This document shows, piece after piece, positions 19,790 through 31,780 of a stretch of 64,000 bases of DNA. Within the stretch, counting starts at the first letter, position 1. Every line of letters starts with the position of its first letter. The notes under the pieces are model-generated. The model ran no database searches and was not told the DNA's origin. It saw only the letters and a list, made by a program, of their open reading frames with translations. Source of the stretch: Fistulifera solaris (taxonomy: Eukaryota > Bacillariophyta > Bacillariophyceae > Naviculales > Stauroneidaceae); the NCBI GenBank assembly GCA_030295235.1, contig AP026131.1, positions 744,001 to 808,000 on the forward strand, read 5' to 3'. Position numbers and translations under genes: made by a program.

Positions 19790-21244
19790 TTACAAAAAAT
19801 CATCATTCGTCAGCGGAACGTCAAAGTAGTCAAACAACTGCTCCAAAGCAGCTCTTTTCAGTTGATCGTTGTCTTGTGTAGCCTTAACCAGTTTAATTTG
19901 CTCTTCAGTGTGATAGGAATTCGGTTGCCACTCCCAAAGTGATTGCAGGAAGTAAACGTAGCGCTTTGCTTCAAAAACCAGTTCTTGGCTCAAAGCGAAC
20001 TCCAGAATTTTCAAATGCGTCGTGTATGGTGGTAAGACGGTATGCTGATGGAAAAAATCACCAACTGCTGAGACAGCTCCACTCACGTCGCCCACATTGA
20101 GCAGGCCATCCACCACCGCTCGAACCGTGAAAGCATCGGGCTGCAAACCTTTCGCCAACAACTCGTGGTACAATTCTTGAGCAGACATGACATCTCCCAA
20201 GCGCGCGTAACCTTGCAATAGCAAGTTGTACGAAAATGTCAAAGGCTTAAGTGCCACCGCATTTTGCAGTTCCGTGCGCGCTTTCGACAACGCACCCCGA
20301 TTGACGCAGGCATGCAGAAGAGCATTGTGTGTATGAACATTCCACTGAATAGGGTCATGTCCGCAGGCACCCTGTTGAAGAGATTCGGCAAACGAAAAAG
20401 CCGCAGCGAGAGGATACGAAAAGTCTGAGGATTTACCACGATAATGGGGAGGAGCATTTTTGTGCAGCTTGATTGTCTTGGCATCTTTTCGTATTTGATA
20501 GAAATAATGTTCGTCCGTCTTCGGTCCGATGAACGTGCGGAGCATGTGATTTGCGAGTTCTGTATCGAGGGGAATCTTTCGTTGATGCATGTGAACTAAA
20601 ATAGCATCCAGCCAGCGAGTAGGGTCTTCGAGTTCTTCATGAACCCGCAATGATTGAATTGCGTAAATTAGTTCACGACGTCGACACGGATATTTTTTCT
20701 GTAACCTCAGCTGCAATAACTTGAGAACACGTCCCACATTACCTGCTTTCGCATTTGCCGTCAATAATCGCAAGGTGACATGATCGGTGAGTGGTGTTTT
20801 ATTCAATTGTCCGAAAATCTTTTCCCAGTGGCGAATTTTCTGTGCCAATTCCGGAGTTTCAAAGCGAGACTTGACAACTGTTTTCAGCATATGAATCACA
20901 GTCTCGGCCGATAGCAGTACATCCGCGTGTTCGGGCAGATTGAGCAAATACTGATCGTATTGATGAATGACAGATCGGCAAAAGGATGGGTCCCAGAGTG
21001 TTGTATCGTTGCGTTTTCCTTCTTGACCGTGATTCCATTCCGACGACAGTTTCGCCTTATAAAGAAAGTCTTTGATGCTCTCTGGTTGTGGAGCAGCTAC
21101 CGAAAACTCCAACGGCGGAGGTGCCTCTAACTCCTTGGCTCGTAAAAGAGAAGGAATTGTCGAAAAGTTCGGACGCGTGATGCTGCGCTGTATTTGAGCC
21201 GCTGCTCTCAATTTCCAGGCCGTTCGACTGACACGGTGCATCAT
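19790..21244 (-). CDS. PPR-like protein, probably mitochondrial
   Basis: This is an intact 484-aa protein. The N-terminus (MMHRVSRTAWKLRAAAQIQRSITRPNFSTI) is basic, hydroxylated and acid-free, as in mitochondrial presequences. The C-terminal half has helical pairs typical of pentatricopeptide repeats: VHTHNALLHACVNRGALSKARTEL, LTFSYNLLLQGYARLGDVMSAQELYHELLAKGLQPD, and AFTVRAVVDGLLNVGDVSGAVSAV. The N-terminal half is more degenerate helical repeat. Such proteins bind organellar RNA for processing, stability or translation. The target cannot be predicted from so few canonical repeats. Confidence 0.82.
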   Translation of the reverse strand: MMHRVSRTAWKLRAAAQIQRSITRPNFSTIPSLLRAKELEAPPPLEFSVAAPQPESIKDFLYKAKLSSEWNHGQEGKRNDTTLWDPSFCRSVIHQYDQYLLNLPEHADVLLSAETVIHMLKTVVKSRFETPELAQKIRHWEKIFGQLNKTPLTDHVTLRLLTANAKAGNVGRVLKLLQLRLQKKYPCRRRELIYAIQSLRVHEELEDPTRWLDAILVHMHQRKIPLDTELANHMLRTFIGPKTDEHYFYQIRKDAKTIKLHKNAPPHYRGKSSDFSYPLAAAFSFAESLQQGACGHDPIQWNVHTHNALLHACVNRGALSKARTELQNAVALKPLTFSYNLLLQGYARLGDVMSAQELYHELLAKGLQPDAFTVRAVVDGLLNVGDVSGAVSAVGDFFHQHTVLPPYTTHLKILEFALSQELVFEAKRYVYFLQSLWEWQPNSYHTEEQIKLVKATQDNDQLKRAALEQLFDYFDVPLTNDDFL

Positions 21245-21900
21245 GGTGTAGAATGGGCTTAATTTTCGTATCTATGAGCCTGTAATGCCAAGAAAAAACT
21301 CACAATGCTCTTTTGTTCGCACTTTTTTCCGACTACAACAACAAAAGCCGAACGTTTGTCCGTTTTTTCGTGGCTGTGCGTCGCGTCGCGCACGCAAAGC
21401 AAACTTTGTTAGTTTACGGAAAAAGGCGTGTCCTACCACGATCGAGTGACCTTGTAAAGTAACATTAAACTATATAGTAAACGTGTCCTATACAATTTAT
21501 AGTAGGATAAAGCTCAAGAGTCTTGTCTACAAGTTGTTCGTGAGCCTGCCGTCACTCTATAACAGGTTCTGAGCTGGTCAAGTGCGTTGTGAATGTTTTG
21601 TGGATAGTAGCCGCCGAGGTACTTTGTGCGCTACAGTCAGGCTACATTTCTCCCTCCTCGTGCGGCTTAATATTTCAACGTGTCGATCCCTCACAGCCAT
21701 CAACGTAACAATAAACTTACTTGATGTCAGCTTTCTTTCTGTTGAAGAAGCCGTGTCCGTCGTCAAACGAAATCTTACCTGTTGATCGGATAACGGATAA
21801 GCGAAGAGCAAACTGTGCTGGAAAGGCTTGCGGTTGTTAAATATCCTCGCCTTAAATTGAACTACTTGCCAATTTTGATCGTCGTCGGAAACGCTAAACG
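21245..21900. other. Divergent spacer between PPR gene and IF-2 gene
   Basis: The 656 nt have no convincing ORF; a long antisense ORF at 21578-22147 overlaps IF-2 exon 1. A GC-rich dyad (GTGCG...CGCAC) lies near 21376-21394, and an AT-rich ACTATATAGT palindrome near 21469. It should carry both promoters. Confidence 0.4.
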
Positions 21901-24811
21901 ATGGTCGCATTATCCCAATTAACAACATGGAATTACCTCCTCGTGATACTATGTAGTACGGTGGCTTTCGTCCCGGAATGGAGGCAAATAAAATCGCGCA
22001 CGCTTGGTATTCAGGCGCCTTGGGGGTACGTTGCTCGATCGTGAAGCAACACTGTCCTTTGGAGAAATCGTCGCTCACCTTTTCCCCCTCAATGTAATAA
22101 TATAGAACTCCAGTACTCTCGAGCCCCGCGCAAACCGAAAACGGCAATGGAAATAATCAGCGCAGTAAACCTCCTCGACGAAGACCTCCGACTGGAAACG
22201 GTGGCGGCGGCGGATCGTTCAAACTGGGCCAGCCGATGAAATTGCAAAGAATTGTTTCCCAAAGTCCGGCCGAAGATTTTGAGACGCTTACGGCGGAACC
22301 ACCGCAGCGCAATCGACAAGAACCAGTGGCGTCGGCATCTACGGATCGGGCACCGAGACCACCTCGTAAGTTTTCGCGCGATGAGGAGAAACCGGCAGGT
22401 AGGTATGCAGGGAAGGAATTCGGCGAACAGCAATTTTGGATGTTGAGAATTGGCACTTTCTTGCGTCTTCTTTTCATTTCGCTATTTCTCTTCCTGAGAT
22501 TTGGTTGCTTCGTGTAGGATTATGATTGCTTTCATTTTCTGCGCATCGCTGATGATTTCATTTGCATACCTTTTGAGGGATATTTTCGTCGTCTGTTTTG
22601 TGCCACACTTTTATCTTTTGCTCAGTGTTTGTTTTGTTATGCTATCAACAGCTGCTGTTTCCGCTGGACCTATCAAAGAAGGTACCCGTCGTCGGGACGG
22701 GAAGCCTGCTCGTCGTGGACGTGTTGATGATGATATTCCTAAGAAGAATTCGGCAAAGAACTCGTTGCGAGTAGGTGGCACAGGAAGAAAAGGACGCAGT
22801 GCAGAACTTACTCAACGCCGTGGTACTTTGAAGCGACGTGACCGTGCTGGGGAGAAAGAAGCGAAAGCTGAAGCCGCTTTGGAACGAAAGACTGTTTATT
22901 TATCAGAGTACGTTGAATGCTGTTCTAGCATAGTTGGATTTGAATCGTTCTTTGATGCACTAATATTCTGATTTGACAGTGGGCCTATGACTGTAGCCGA
23001 ATTGGCTGATGCGTTAGATGAGAAGCCTGTGGCTATCATTAAGATGCTCATGACGGATTTGGGTGTGATGGCCTCTATGACACAAAGCCTGGATGTGGCC
23101 ACGTGCATAGCGGTGGCGCAAGGATTTGGAAAGATAGTAGCAGATGTGGACGAAAGCGAACTCGAAGGGTAAGTTGAAACAAATTTCAAACTTTTTTCTG
23201 TTGTCGATTACTCAATTGAAAGCTCTTTACAGTGATGGTAGTGCTCTTGAGACTGGAGTTGTCTTGGATGAGGATGACGACGAAGAGTCGCTGCGTCCTC
23301 GGCCCCCTGTCGTCACGATTATGGGTCACGTTGATCACGGAAAGACGAGTTTACTCGATGCAATCCGAAATACAGACGTTACAGCCGGAGAAGCGGGCGG
23401 CATCACGCAACACATCACCTCGTACCAAGTAAAACACAATGGACAGCTGATTACGTTCATCGACACACCTGGTCACGCTGCATTTACAGATATGCGTGAG
23501 CGCGGAGCTAATATTACTGACATGGTGATTCTCGTGGTTGCCGCAGATGATAGTGTTAAGCAGCAAACCGTGGATTCGATTATGTGCGCTCGCCAGGCAG
23601 GTGTACCACTTGTCGTTGCCGTTAACAAATGCGATTTGGAAACAGCAGATCCTATCAAAGTGATGACAGATCTCACAGCGTATGACGTTTTGACAGAAGA
23701 TTTTGGCGGGGACGTTTTGGTTTCACGAATTAGTGCGAAAAAGGGCGAAAATCTTGATGATCTTCTTGACAAAGTTATGCTCCAAGCTGAAATACAAAAT
23801 CTTCGGGCCAATCCAGATCGATCGGCAGAGTGTATTGTCATTGAAGCAAATGTGCAAAAAGGTTTGGGAACTGTCGCAACTAGTTTGGTCAAGCGTGGCA
23901 CTCTTCGTGTGGGTGACATATTCGTAGCTGGCGAAACATATGGGCGAGTCAGAGCCTTGATTTCGACAGCAGATGGGAAAACAAGGATGAAAGAAGCAGG
24001 TCCGAGCACCCCTGTGAATATAGTTGGCTTCGAAGGAATCCCTGCAGCAGGAGATATACTTGTGGTATCTGATGATGAGCAAGTAGCTAGGGAACTTGCA
24101 GAAAGCCGTCAGCGAATTGCACGAGAGCGTTCATCGTCGTCTTACCAAGCCGGACTCATGAGCTCAGTGGCAATGGCTTTTGGACCGGGAAAAGAACGTC
24201 GAGAGATGTGTGTTGTTGTTAAAGCAGATGTTCAGGGATCAGCAGAGGCGCTTACACGTGCTCTATCTGAGCTGAAACTTGAGAACGACGAAGCAGTTGT
24301 CGGAATTAAAGTTCTTGTTAGTGAAGCTGGTGAAATTAACAAAAGTGACATTTCCATTGCCAGCGTGACGCCAGGAACAATTGTCATCGCATTCAATTGC
24401 GCCGCTTCATTTGCCGCCATGGAGGATGCACGTGCAGCTGGAATTGATATTGAGTACTACAATATTATTTATGATGCGATTGAATCTGTTCAGAAGAGGA
24501 TGCAGGAAGTGCTATCCCCTACTCCAGATGGCGAATATGTCGGTTCTGCTGTTGTACAAGAAGTCTTTAACATTGGGGGGACCGGAAATATTGGAGGAAG
24601 TAGGTGCACAGACGGTTATCTGCGAAAAGGGGGAAATGTTCGCGTCCTACGAGGAGACAAGATTCTGGCAGAAAGCAAAATTGTATCCTTGCGAAACTTC
24701 AAGGCTGAGGTGGATTCTATTGAAGAAGGTGATGAGTGCGGTATTGGCCTCTTTGAGTTTGAAGACTTCCAACCCAACGATGTCATTGAATGCTTTGTTG
24801 TCAAAAAGTAG
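21901..24811 (+). CDS. infB: Plastid translation initiation factor IF-2, five exons
   Basis: I assemble exons 21901-22025, 22106-22398, 22652-22907, 22980-23168 and 23233-24811. All introns are GT-AG and the sum is 2442 nt, a continuous frame of 813 aa. Exon 1 encodes a signal peptide ending in STVAFVPEW, the plastid presequence pattern. Exons 2-3 are the Arg/Gly/Pro-rich N-region. Exon 4 is an IF2 N-domain (MTVAELADALDEKPVAIIKML). Exon 5 holds the GTPase: GHVDHGKT (G1, about residue 318), DTPGHAAFTDMRERG (G3), NKCD (G4) and SAKKG (G5). Domains II-IV end in GDECGIGLFEFEDFQPNDVIE. It delivers initiator fMet-tRNA to the 70S-type ribosome. Exon 1 is my own reconstruction and less certain than exons 2-5. 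Plastid rather than mitochondrial location rests on exon 1. Confidence 0.9.
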
Positions 24812-24930
24812 CTACACGATAATTTGCAATCACCACTAAACTTTTTTCATTTAGACCTTACAACTGATAGTAGTTACTGATCCGGACTCCTGCTTTATCA
24901 CCCTACCCGTTCACTTGGTTCTCAACATAG

Positions 24931-27900
24931 CTAACGAACGCATGCAGAAATTACATCGCACGTTCGAGATAAGTATCCAAAACCTGGTTTGGCATTCTTG
25001 ATCAGCAACGCCCTAATCTTTTCAATATCAACCGATCCTTCGAACGTATTCAAAATTACATTCATTGGAGCGAAAGGATAATCGGTGGTGAGTTCGAAGC
25101 TTGCGCTCAGTTTCGATGGACATCCACAGAAATCTACTTCAACTTTGAACGTCGAGACATCCCCATCGCTCGATGTTAAAATTGCTCCGTGACGGCGTCT
25201 TAGCACCAATAATTCCATGGCTGTTTGTTCGAGTCGCCCCATTTGCCATTGGAAATGACGAAGACCATCGCTAATTTGCGATGTATGTTGAAAAGTTTTT
25301 GCTGACCATTCATTGCAAAGAGACTGGACTCTTGCTTTGACGAAAGGAGAGAGTAGCGGTACACGAAGACAAACTAAATTTCTTGTGTTTTCCGCACTGG
25401 CATTGACTGGCACAGCAAGGCATTTCACTTCTCCTAGTTTCGAAATGGTAAACGTAAGGGCGACACAAGCATCTGTGGTCGGACCGACGTATTGGAACGT
25501 CAGTTCTCTCTCAGATATAGCTGGAGCTTTCCATCGATGCATACCCTTAGCATACGAGTACATCCGAGCCAAAGATTCTGCGCGTGGACGACACAAATCT
25601 CTTTTTTCGACTAGCGCTCTACGCTTCGCGTCTTCGTTGGTTACGTTGAGCGAAAGCATGTATAGGCGGTCTTTTCCATTCAGCGCTTCCTTCGCATTGG
25701 ACAGCTCTTCTTGTAGCTTACTCACTTCGACCTGGAGTTTATCAACAAGATGCTGAAACAGAACAGTTGTTAGGTAACAGCAACTTTTAGCGAGTGTTAA
25801 AGCGTTTTACTTACCTTTCGCTCAAAAAAGCTTCGTTTTCGTGCTCGTAGTGCAGCTCGTTGTTCAAGACTCGACAAGAGAAGAAGGCTCTCTTCAATCC
25901 ACGAGCTGTTTTTGTCTATGACGTGTACTTTTTGCAAAAGCTCCGCGTAAAGATCTTTCAGGGGGGACTGCAAGCGTATCTGCAACCGAAATCAGCCAAT
26001 TGGTCCATCTCTTCAGCTCATTAGCTTGCACACTTTGTACCAGCATCTCATATTTATGCTTCTTGCCACTGTTGAGAGCACGCTGGAGATCGTCAGAGAC
26101 TAGCTTCATCTGGTCATCCAGGGGCGGATCTGTTGTTTCCTCTATGTGATCGACAACTTGAGAATAGACAGCATTCAAAGTAACCCCATATTCGACATCC
26201 CTTAAGAGACCGGTAACTTCTTTGAGAAAGTCTGAAGAGCATGGCGTCTTTTCAACGTCAAAATTCAGGGCAGAAAAGACGTCTGTCCACGTCAATGGCA
26301 TCTCAATTGACGTAGGGGTCGACTCTTCTTGCTCGGCTACTGAGAATGCCATTTTCTCGTCAACCTCCGCGTCGATAATCTGACCATCGGTGGAAAGGGA
26401 TAAGCGAGATTCTGGGACAAGACTAAACCGTCGGGAGGAAATTGATGATCGTCGGCGACGGTTTCTAGCGGTTTTAGGCGAAGCGTTCATCGATGCTTCA
26501 AGATCAAAGTCTGTTGCCATCAGTAGTGCGCTCATGTTCATTTCAAGCTCCACGGTGTTTTCTTCTTCCAGCTGCATCCTTGAATCTTCTTCAATTTCTA
26601 CAGATACACCATGATCAGGGCTATGGCTACGATCATGCGACTTCTCGTGGGGTGGGGCCTCGCCATCAATAAAGCCCTGAAACTTTAGTAGATCGGACAT
26701 GTTTGCCTCTAATGATACTGTATTGTGCCTCGACACATCACTTTCATCCATACCGGAAGCATTCGTATCGTGGCTGTTTTCGGTATTCCCGTGTTTCGAT
26801 TCCTTTCCGCTTACGCTTGTCGCATCGTGAGCATTGTCATCGTCCAGGTCGTCTCTCTGAAGATAACGATCATGTAGGAGCTCATCCATGTTCATCTCTA
26901 ACTGGACTGTTTCTTGCTCCCTGGATTCTGATAGAGACTCTATAGACATGTCACAGGCAGACTCTTGTGCATTCTTAGCACTATCGACTTTCAGGCCGAT
27001 TGAAGGGCTGCTCATGTAGAAGCCAGACTGGGGTGGCACTCCATTCAGTAGGGCATTCATGTCAGCTTCAATCTCGACTGTGTCTTCTGGGAGGGCTTCG
27101 GCAACCCTCAATTTTTTCGCAGGCATAGGTGTCAAATTCATCGACGGGCTACTCTTATTAAATTCAACGAATTCGGGCGAGCCAAACTCGACATGACGAA
27201 CAGCGTCTCCTCTCTTTCGTGCACTTCCGTGCTTGCGAAGCGAAGAGTGAAGTACAGCCGCCTGGTGCCTCTTCGATCCGATGCTGACATGTAGTTCTTC
27301 AGTAAGAGCGTTCGTCCTATTGTTTCTGGCTGGTGTTACATCATCCAAACCATGCGATTCGTCTTGTATGAAAGGCTCGGGATACGAATCGGCTTTCAGT
27401 GGCGACTTCGACAAAGTTTTAGCGGCACTACGAGTGTTTCTTGCCGGGGAGTCGGTGCTCATTGGATTCGCAATGCGTCGAGGAGAAGCCGACAGCTTGG
27501 TGGGTGTCAGCGTCTTCTGAGCGGAAGCGGATTTGGAGGGACTCGAAGCACCGGGTAAGGCCACTTCATCTGCCGCCGTGGTATTGAACATCAGAACCTG
27601 ACTCAAACTGCTGGTGTTCATGTCCTTCTTACTAGCACTACGAGTGTTTCGTGCCGGCGAATCGAGGCTCATAGGATTTGCGATGCGCCGAGGTGAAGCC
27701 GATAGCTTTGTGGGTGTCAATACTTTCTGTGCAGATCCGGACTTGAAGGGACTTGTAGCGCTGGCCTCAGTCCCTTCGCTAGATGCTGTACTGCTATCGA
27801 CGGAAGCTTGGCTCAAAGCATTTGCGTTCATGTCGCTCTTACTGGCTCTACAGGTGTTTCTCGCCGGTGAGTCGGTGCTCATGGGATTTGCGATACGGCG

Positions 27901-29870
27901 AGGGGAAGTCGACAACCCGGTCGGAGTCAGTACTTTCTGGGTTAATGCGGGTTTGTTGAAAGGACTGAAGACGCTGCTTTCTTCCCCTTCACTAGATGGT
28001 GTGCTATCCATTGATGACTGACTCATTCTGCTGGTGTTCATGTCGCTTTTACTGGCGCTACGAGTGTTTCGTGCTGGGGAATCGATGCTCATGGGATTTG
28101 CGATACGCCGAGGCGAAGCCGATAGCTTTGTGGGAGTCAGCACTTTCTGAGTTGATGCGGGCTTGAAGGGACTCATTACGTTGGCTTCGACTCCTTCACT
28201 AGATGCTGTACTGCTGTCGACGGAAGTTTGTCTCAAAGCACTTGCGTTCATGTCGCTCTTACTGGCGGTACGAGTGTTTCGTGCTGGTGAGTCGATGCTC
28301 AAAAGATTCGCAATTCGCCGAGGAGAAACCGACAGCTTGGTGGGCGTCAGCACTTTTTGAGCGGATGCGGACTTGAAGGGACTTAAAGCACTGGTTGAGG
28401 CCACCTCATCCGTCGCCGTGGTGTTGTCCATGAAAACTTGGCTCGAGCTGCTCACATTCATATCGTTCTTGCTGGCGCTACGAGTGTTTCGTGCCGGCGA
28501 GTCGGAACTCATGGGATTTGCGATGCGACGAGGTGAAGTTAACAGCTTTGTTGGTGTCAGCGCTTTTTGAGCGGAAGCGGGCTGTGAGGATGCATTGAAA
28601 ACACTTTGAGCCGCAGAACCGGACACATCCGAGACGCCATGTTCGTTATGATCCGCAGCTCTAGTGGCTGGTGCTAGAATGGCTTCCCTCGTAGCCGTTG
28701 AAAAGATCGCGAAGCTGAAGCGGGGACAATTCCTTCGAATAGGTCATCAAGAGTACGGCTACCAAGATCACTGACATCAACTTTTCTCGACAGGTCAATA
28801 GTAGCGTCGTCTCTGCTTCCCGACGATGAAGATTCCGAAGGAGTGGAAAGGAATGATGTATTGGACATAAGTTCCGATCTATCTGTCATTCGCGACATGT
28901 TGCTGATGGAAAGGCGTGTCTTGATTTCCTCTTGACGTTGCTGGTCACGAGCAAGACGAACTTGCTTCATCGATGCGGCCAACTCTTTGTACTTTTGCAC
29001 CGAGGAGTTGACGTCGACTGATCCAGGAGTACCATGCCACGACTTGCGGCCAACAACAACCGGAGACGGCACATGGCGGGGTGCCGATGCGGTCCCCATA
29101 GAAAATCGACGCACATCAATTGTTTCTTTTCTAGCATCCGAAGCTGATCCCGTTATCCCCACCACTTCTTTCTGCACCGGCTCTGAGTTGGGAGCTTTGA
29201 CTTCCTTCACCACTGCATCTGAAGAGTCAGCTATGTTGGCGTCAGCAGGTAAAGGCGGAACGGAGGTCCCGCCGCTCGGTTCATTTTCTTTTAATTCAAC
29301 AGTTTCATTCTTTTCATTGTGCTGTTTCCTTTCCGCGGCCAGCTTGGAAAACTCGGCTAGTCTCTGACGTGAAGATGATGCGAGAATAAAGTTTGACGCC
29401 GTCAATTCGGTAGTATCCGACAAGACGCTTTGATTGAGCGTGTCATTTGCCGAGCTACTCGACCCAGTCGAACCGGCCAAGCTGAGGAAACTAAGCTCTG
29501 CCACATTAGCTGTCACGTCGCCCGTATTATGATCATTCGATTCGTTCAGCCCTTGAAAAGAAGTATCCTTTTGAAAGGGTGTTTTCGAAGTGCTTTTGAA
29601 GTAGTAGGCGTGTGCCGCGCCAAGGCTGATGCGGTGCTTGGACGGCGTTTTACGCGGAGGAGAGATCACTACTTCCTCCGGCTGCGGAAACTGGCTTTCC
29701 GACTCTTCAACGCTGTTGGATTTAGGAAGAGCACCGGAGAGCGTCTTGCGGCGTTTCGTATCCTTTTGACCCGTCACATTTTGCATCGAGTTGCGGAGCA
29801 CTCCCTGGTCGCTTTGACGACGAACGTCGGCAACAACGGGTGTGCCGCGATTTTCGTCAGCGGTCTCCAT
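24931..29870 (-). CDS. KNL1/Spc7-like kinetochore scaffold protein with six internal repeats
   Basis: One gene of about 1,590 aa starts at the ATG at 29870. A 62-nt intron (25753-25814) separates the last exon. Two frame changes coincide with homopolymers: the A-run at 28701-28704 (restoring RSFSTATREAIL) and the G6 run at 25971-25976 (restoring TLAVPLKDLYAELLQ). The N-terminus is disordered and Ser/Thr-rich. Then come six tandem repeats of about 70 aa (27395-28590), each with LTPTKLS, SPRRIANPMS and DSPARNTR. Next are four MELT-like motifs of form TVxLExNMxxLL (near 27070, 26900, 26705 and 26545). A short conserved segment (MPLTWTDVFSALNFDV) precedes a coiled coil (25.7-26.1 kb), and an RWD-like domain ends the protein (FKVEVDFCGCPSKLSASFELTTDYPFAPM). 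This order matches KNL1, which recruits Bub proteins and the Mis12 complex. The assignment rests on architecture, not on close similarity. Confidence 0.68.
27395..28590 (-). repeat. Six tandem coding repeats of about 210 bp in the KNL1-like gene
   Basis: The copies are spaced 210 nt, seen from the DSPARNTR codons at about 27425, 27635, 27845, 28055, 28265 and 28475. The Thr-Pro-x-Lys, Ser-Pro-Arg-Arg and Asp-Ser-Pro-Ala-Arg cores are almost invariant; linkers vary. The first and last copies are partial. The pattern suggests recent expansion by unequal crossing-over under selection for the cores. Confidence 0.85.
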
Positions 29871-30448
29871 TCTTTAAGGATATCCCTCTTCACTGAATGA
29901 GACACAGATAAACCGTAAAGATTGCTAAAAACTATCGTGAGGTCGTCCTACGAAGAAAAATGCATGTGTGTTTTCAAATGCAAGCAAAAAGAAGTGCGAC
30001 AAAGAAAGAGTGACAGAAAGAGAGCGGGCGTGCGCAGTCACGTTAATAAACATCTACATTAATAAAGACGTATAAATAAGAAATCAAGTAGGAGAAATTT
30101 TCCTTGACGTTTTGTACTTATTTTGCCGGGTTGGCTTACTATCATACAAAGTAGTCTGGTGCCGTGCGCGCAAACCGCGCCTTTATTCGGACCTCGGCTG
30201 CGGCGATCATCAGAGCTAAGGCTATTCTCTCTCTGGTAGTCTAGTTATCATGGGGAAAGGTAGAATGTTTCTTATCCAAAAACTTCTTGAAAGAAATGGA
30301 AGTTATTGCAGTTTCGCCCTTTCTCGTTCGCAATGATTTGAGGTAGGCCAAGGAAAGCCAATACAATTGGTATGTCGCACTATACGTGGCGTTCTATACA
30401 ACGAAACAAATTTCTAAAGGAAGTAAGCAGGCTCCAAAGTGAAAAGTA
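29871..30448. other. Spacer upstream of the KNL1-like gene
   Basis: The 578 nt lie between the 5' end of the KNL1-like gene and the 3' end of the tetraspan gene, both on the minus strand. It is AT-rich, with repeated ATTAATAAA words near 30040-30080. No RNA gene, repeat or convincing ORF is seen. Confidence 0.4.
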
Positions 30449-31284
30449 TCATGTTAAAGATCCGTCAGGTGCTTTAGGCGAAACAAAACCGCTTGTGGCG
30501 CCGCCCCTTCGTACGTCAAATCGCTCTCCAATATACCCATTACTATACGTTGTTCCCGCTGTAAAGTGATTTGACGTTACTCTCGATTGCGAGTAAGCAT
30601 CCAGCTTCTCTTCCTCCTCCAGCTCGTTCAACAGTGAGTGCCGGAAAGTAAATGTAAGCGCCGCAAAGCCCATGTAAATTATTGTCAAAAACATACACAT
30701 TATGGAGAACACCACCGACGAGCGGCTAGCTGCTGAGTGGCGGTCGTCTCGTTCTCTTTGCCTGTCTTCTCCTTCCCGGAAATCTCGAACCTGCGGTGGG
30801 TGCATGAGAATTTGATGCAGCTTTACAAAAATTATCATTGCAAGTCAATAATCGTACCTCAAACTCCCCAAACAGAACGGAACATAGTAATGTCAGGTTG
30901 GCAAACATTATAAGCGATCCAATAAATGAGCCGACAGCTATTGGTGTTGTTTTGTGAACTTGGGGTGAACAGCACGTGTAATATTCCCCGGTTGGAGATT
31001 GCCAACCCAAAACGACCGTCCCAAAAATTGCTAAAAGCGTCGCCAGCACTGCCGTCCACATTGCAGCAAATACCAGCGCCCGACTCGTTACAGCAACACG
31101 TGCCTCTCCTTCTCCCCCCTTCTTGTTGTTTGTAATTGTAAAAACTCCCGTCGTCAGATGACAAAGCAAATACCAGTGAAGTCACAAACGCCATGAAAGT
31201 CAGCATCGTAATTATTGTCCACAGTGAAGCCAGTAGCCCCCTTCTCGTATTTATTATTCCATCCCAAAGCGAATAAGACCGCAT
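30449..31284 (-). CDS. Four-helix (tetraspan) membrane protein, function unknown
   Basis: The ATG is at 31284. The frame changes at the C6 run 31114-31119; removing one base continues YKQQEGGEGEARVAVTSRALVF. An intron at 30791-30857 joins GEFE to VRDFREGED. The product is about 250-260 aa with four hydrophobic helices: SLWTIITMLTFMAFVTSLVFAL, ALVFAAMWTAVLATLLAIFGTVVL, IAVGSFIGSLIMFANLTLLC and SVVFSIMCMFLTIIYMGFAALTF. A CC pair lies in the loop between helices 2 and 3 (YYTCCSPQ). The C-terminal tail is polar. The topology resembles tetraspanin/claudin-like proteins, but I see no diagnostic CCG or GLW motif, so I leave the family open. Confidence 0.62.
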
Positions 31285-31780
31285 TGTTCTCTATAGCTGA
31301 TTAATAAAGACTTTATAACCAACAAACAATGCATTCATTGATCAATGATTTCGTTCGGCCTTTTTATTACTTCCTTTACTCAACGTGTCTATCGTCAACA
31401 GCGGACTGCGAGCGGAGCGCTGAAAGCTGAAAAGCGCTGAAAAAAGTAATCTTCTTTATAATCCACAGTCGTTTGCAACTGGAACGCTTCCCCTAACAAA
31501 ATGTTTCCGTTCAACGTTCAACATACCCGTGATAAATTGTTATAATAGAGACTGCTATGTACAAGGTTCATAAACCGGGAGTCACTCGGCGACTTCCCCA
31601 TAGTCAATAAGTTGTCACAAGTTAACCGTTTCCAAAGGTTGGAATTTTGTCCCAAACACAGCTAAGATTTTCTTTCCTCTCACGTAACGCATAGAAGGGG
31701 GCCGATGCCTAGCATGCTAAGGAACGTTCACGAGGTTGTCCTATCAGCGAATTTCATCTAACAAGCTCCTTTCCCCCGCT
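31285..31780. other. Spacer between tetraspan and GT14 genes
   Basis: The 496 nt contain a short direct repeat of AGCGCTGAAA (near 31419 and 31432). I see no RNA gene or convincing ORF. Confidence 0.4.

Noticed and set aside
21578-22147. 189-codon minus-strand ORF
   Set aside because: It overlaps the plastid presequence exon and intron 1 of IF-2 antisense, and its translation has no recognisable character.
30372-30569. Plus-strand 65-codon ORF
   Set aside because: It is antisense to the 3' end of the tetraspan gene and has no domain or conserved feature.
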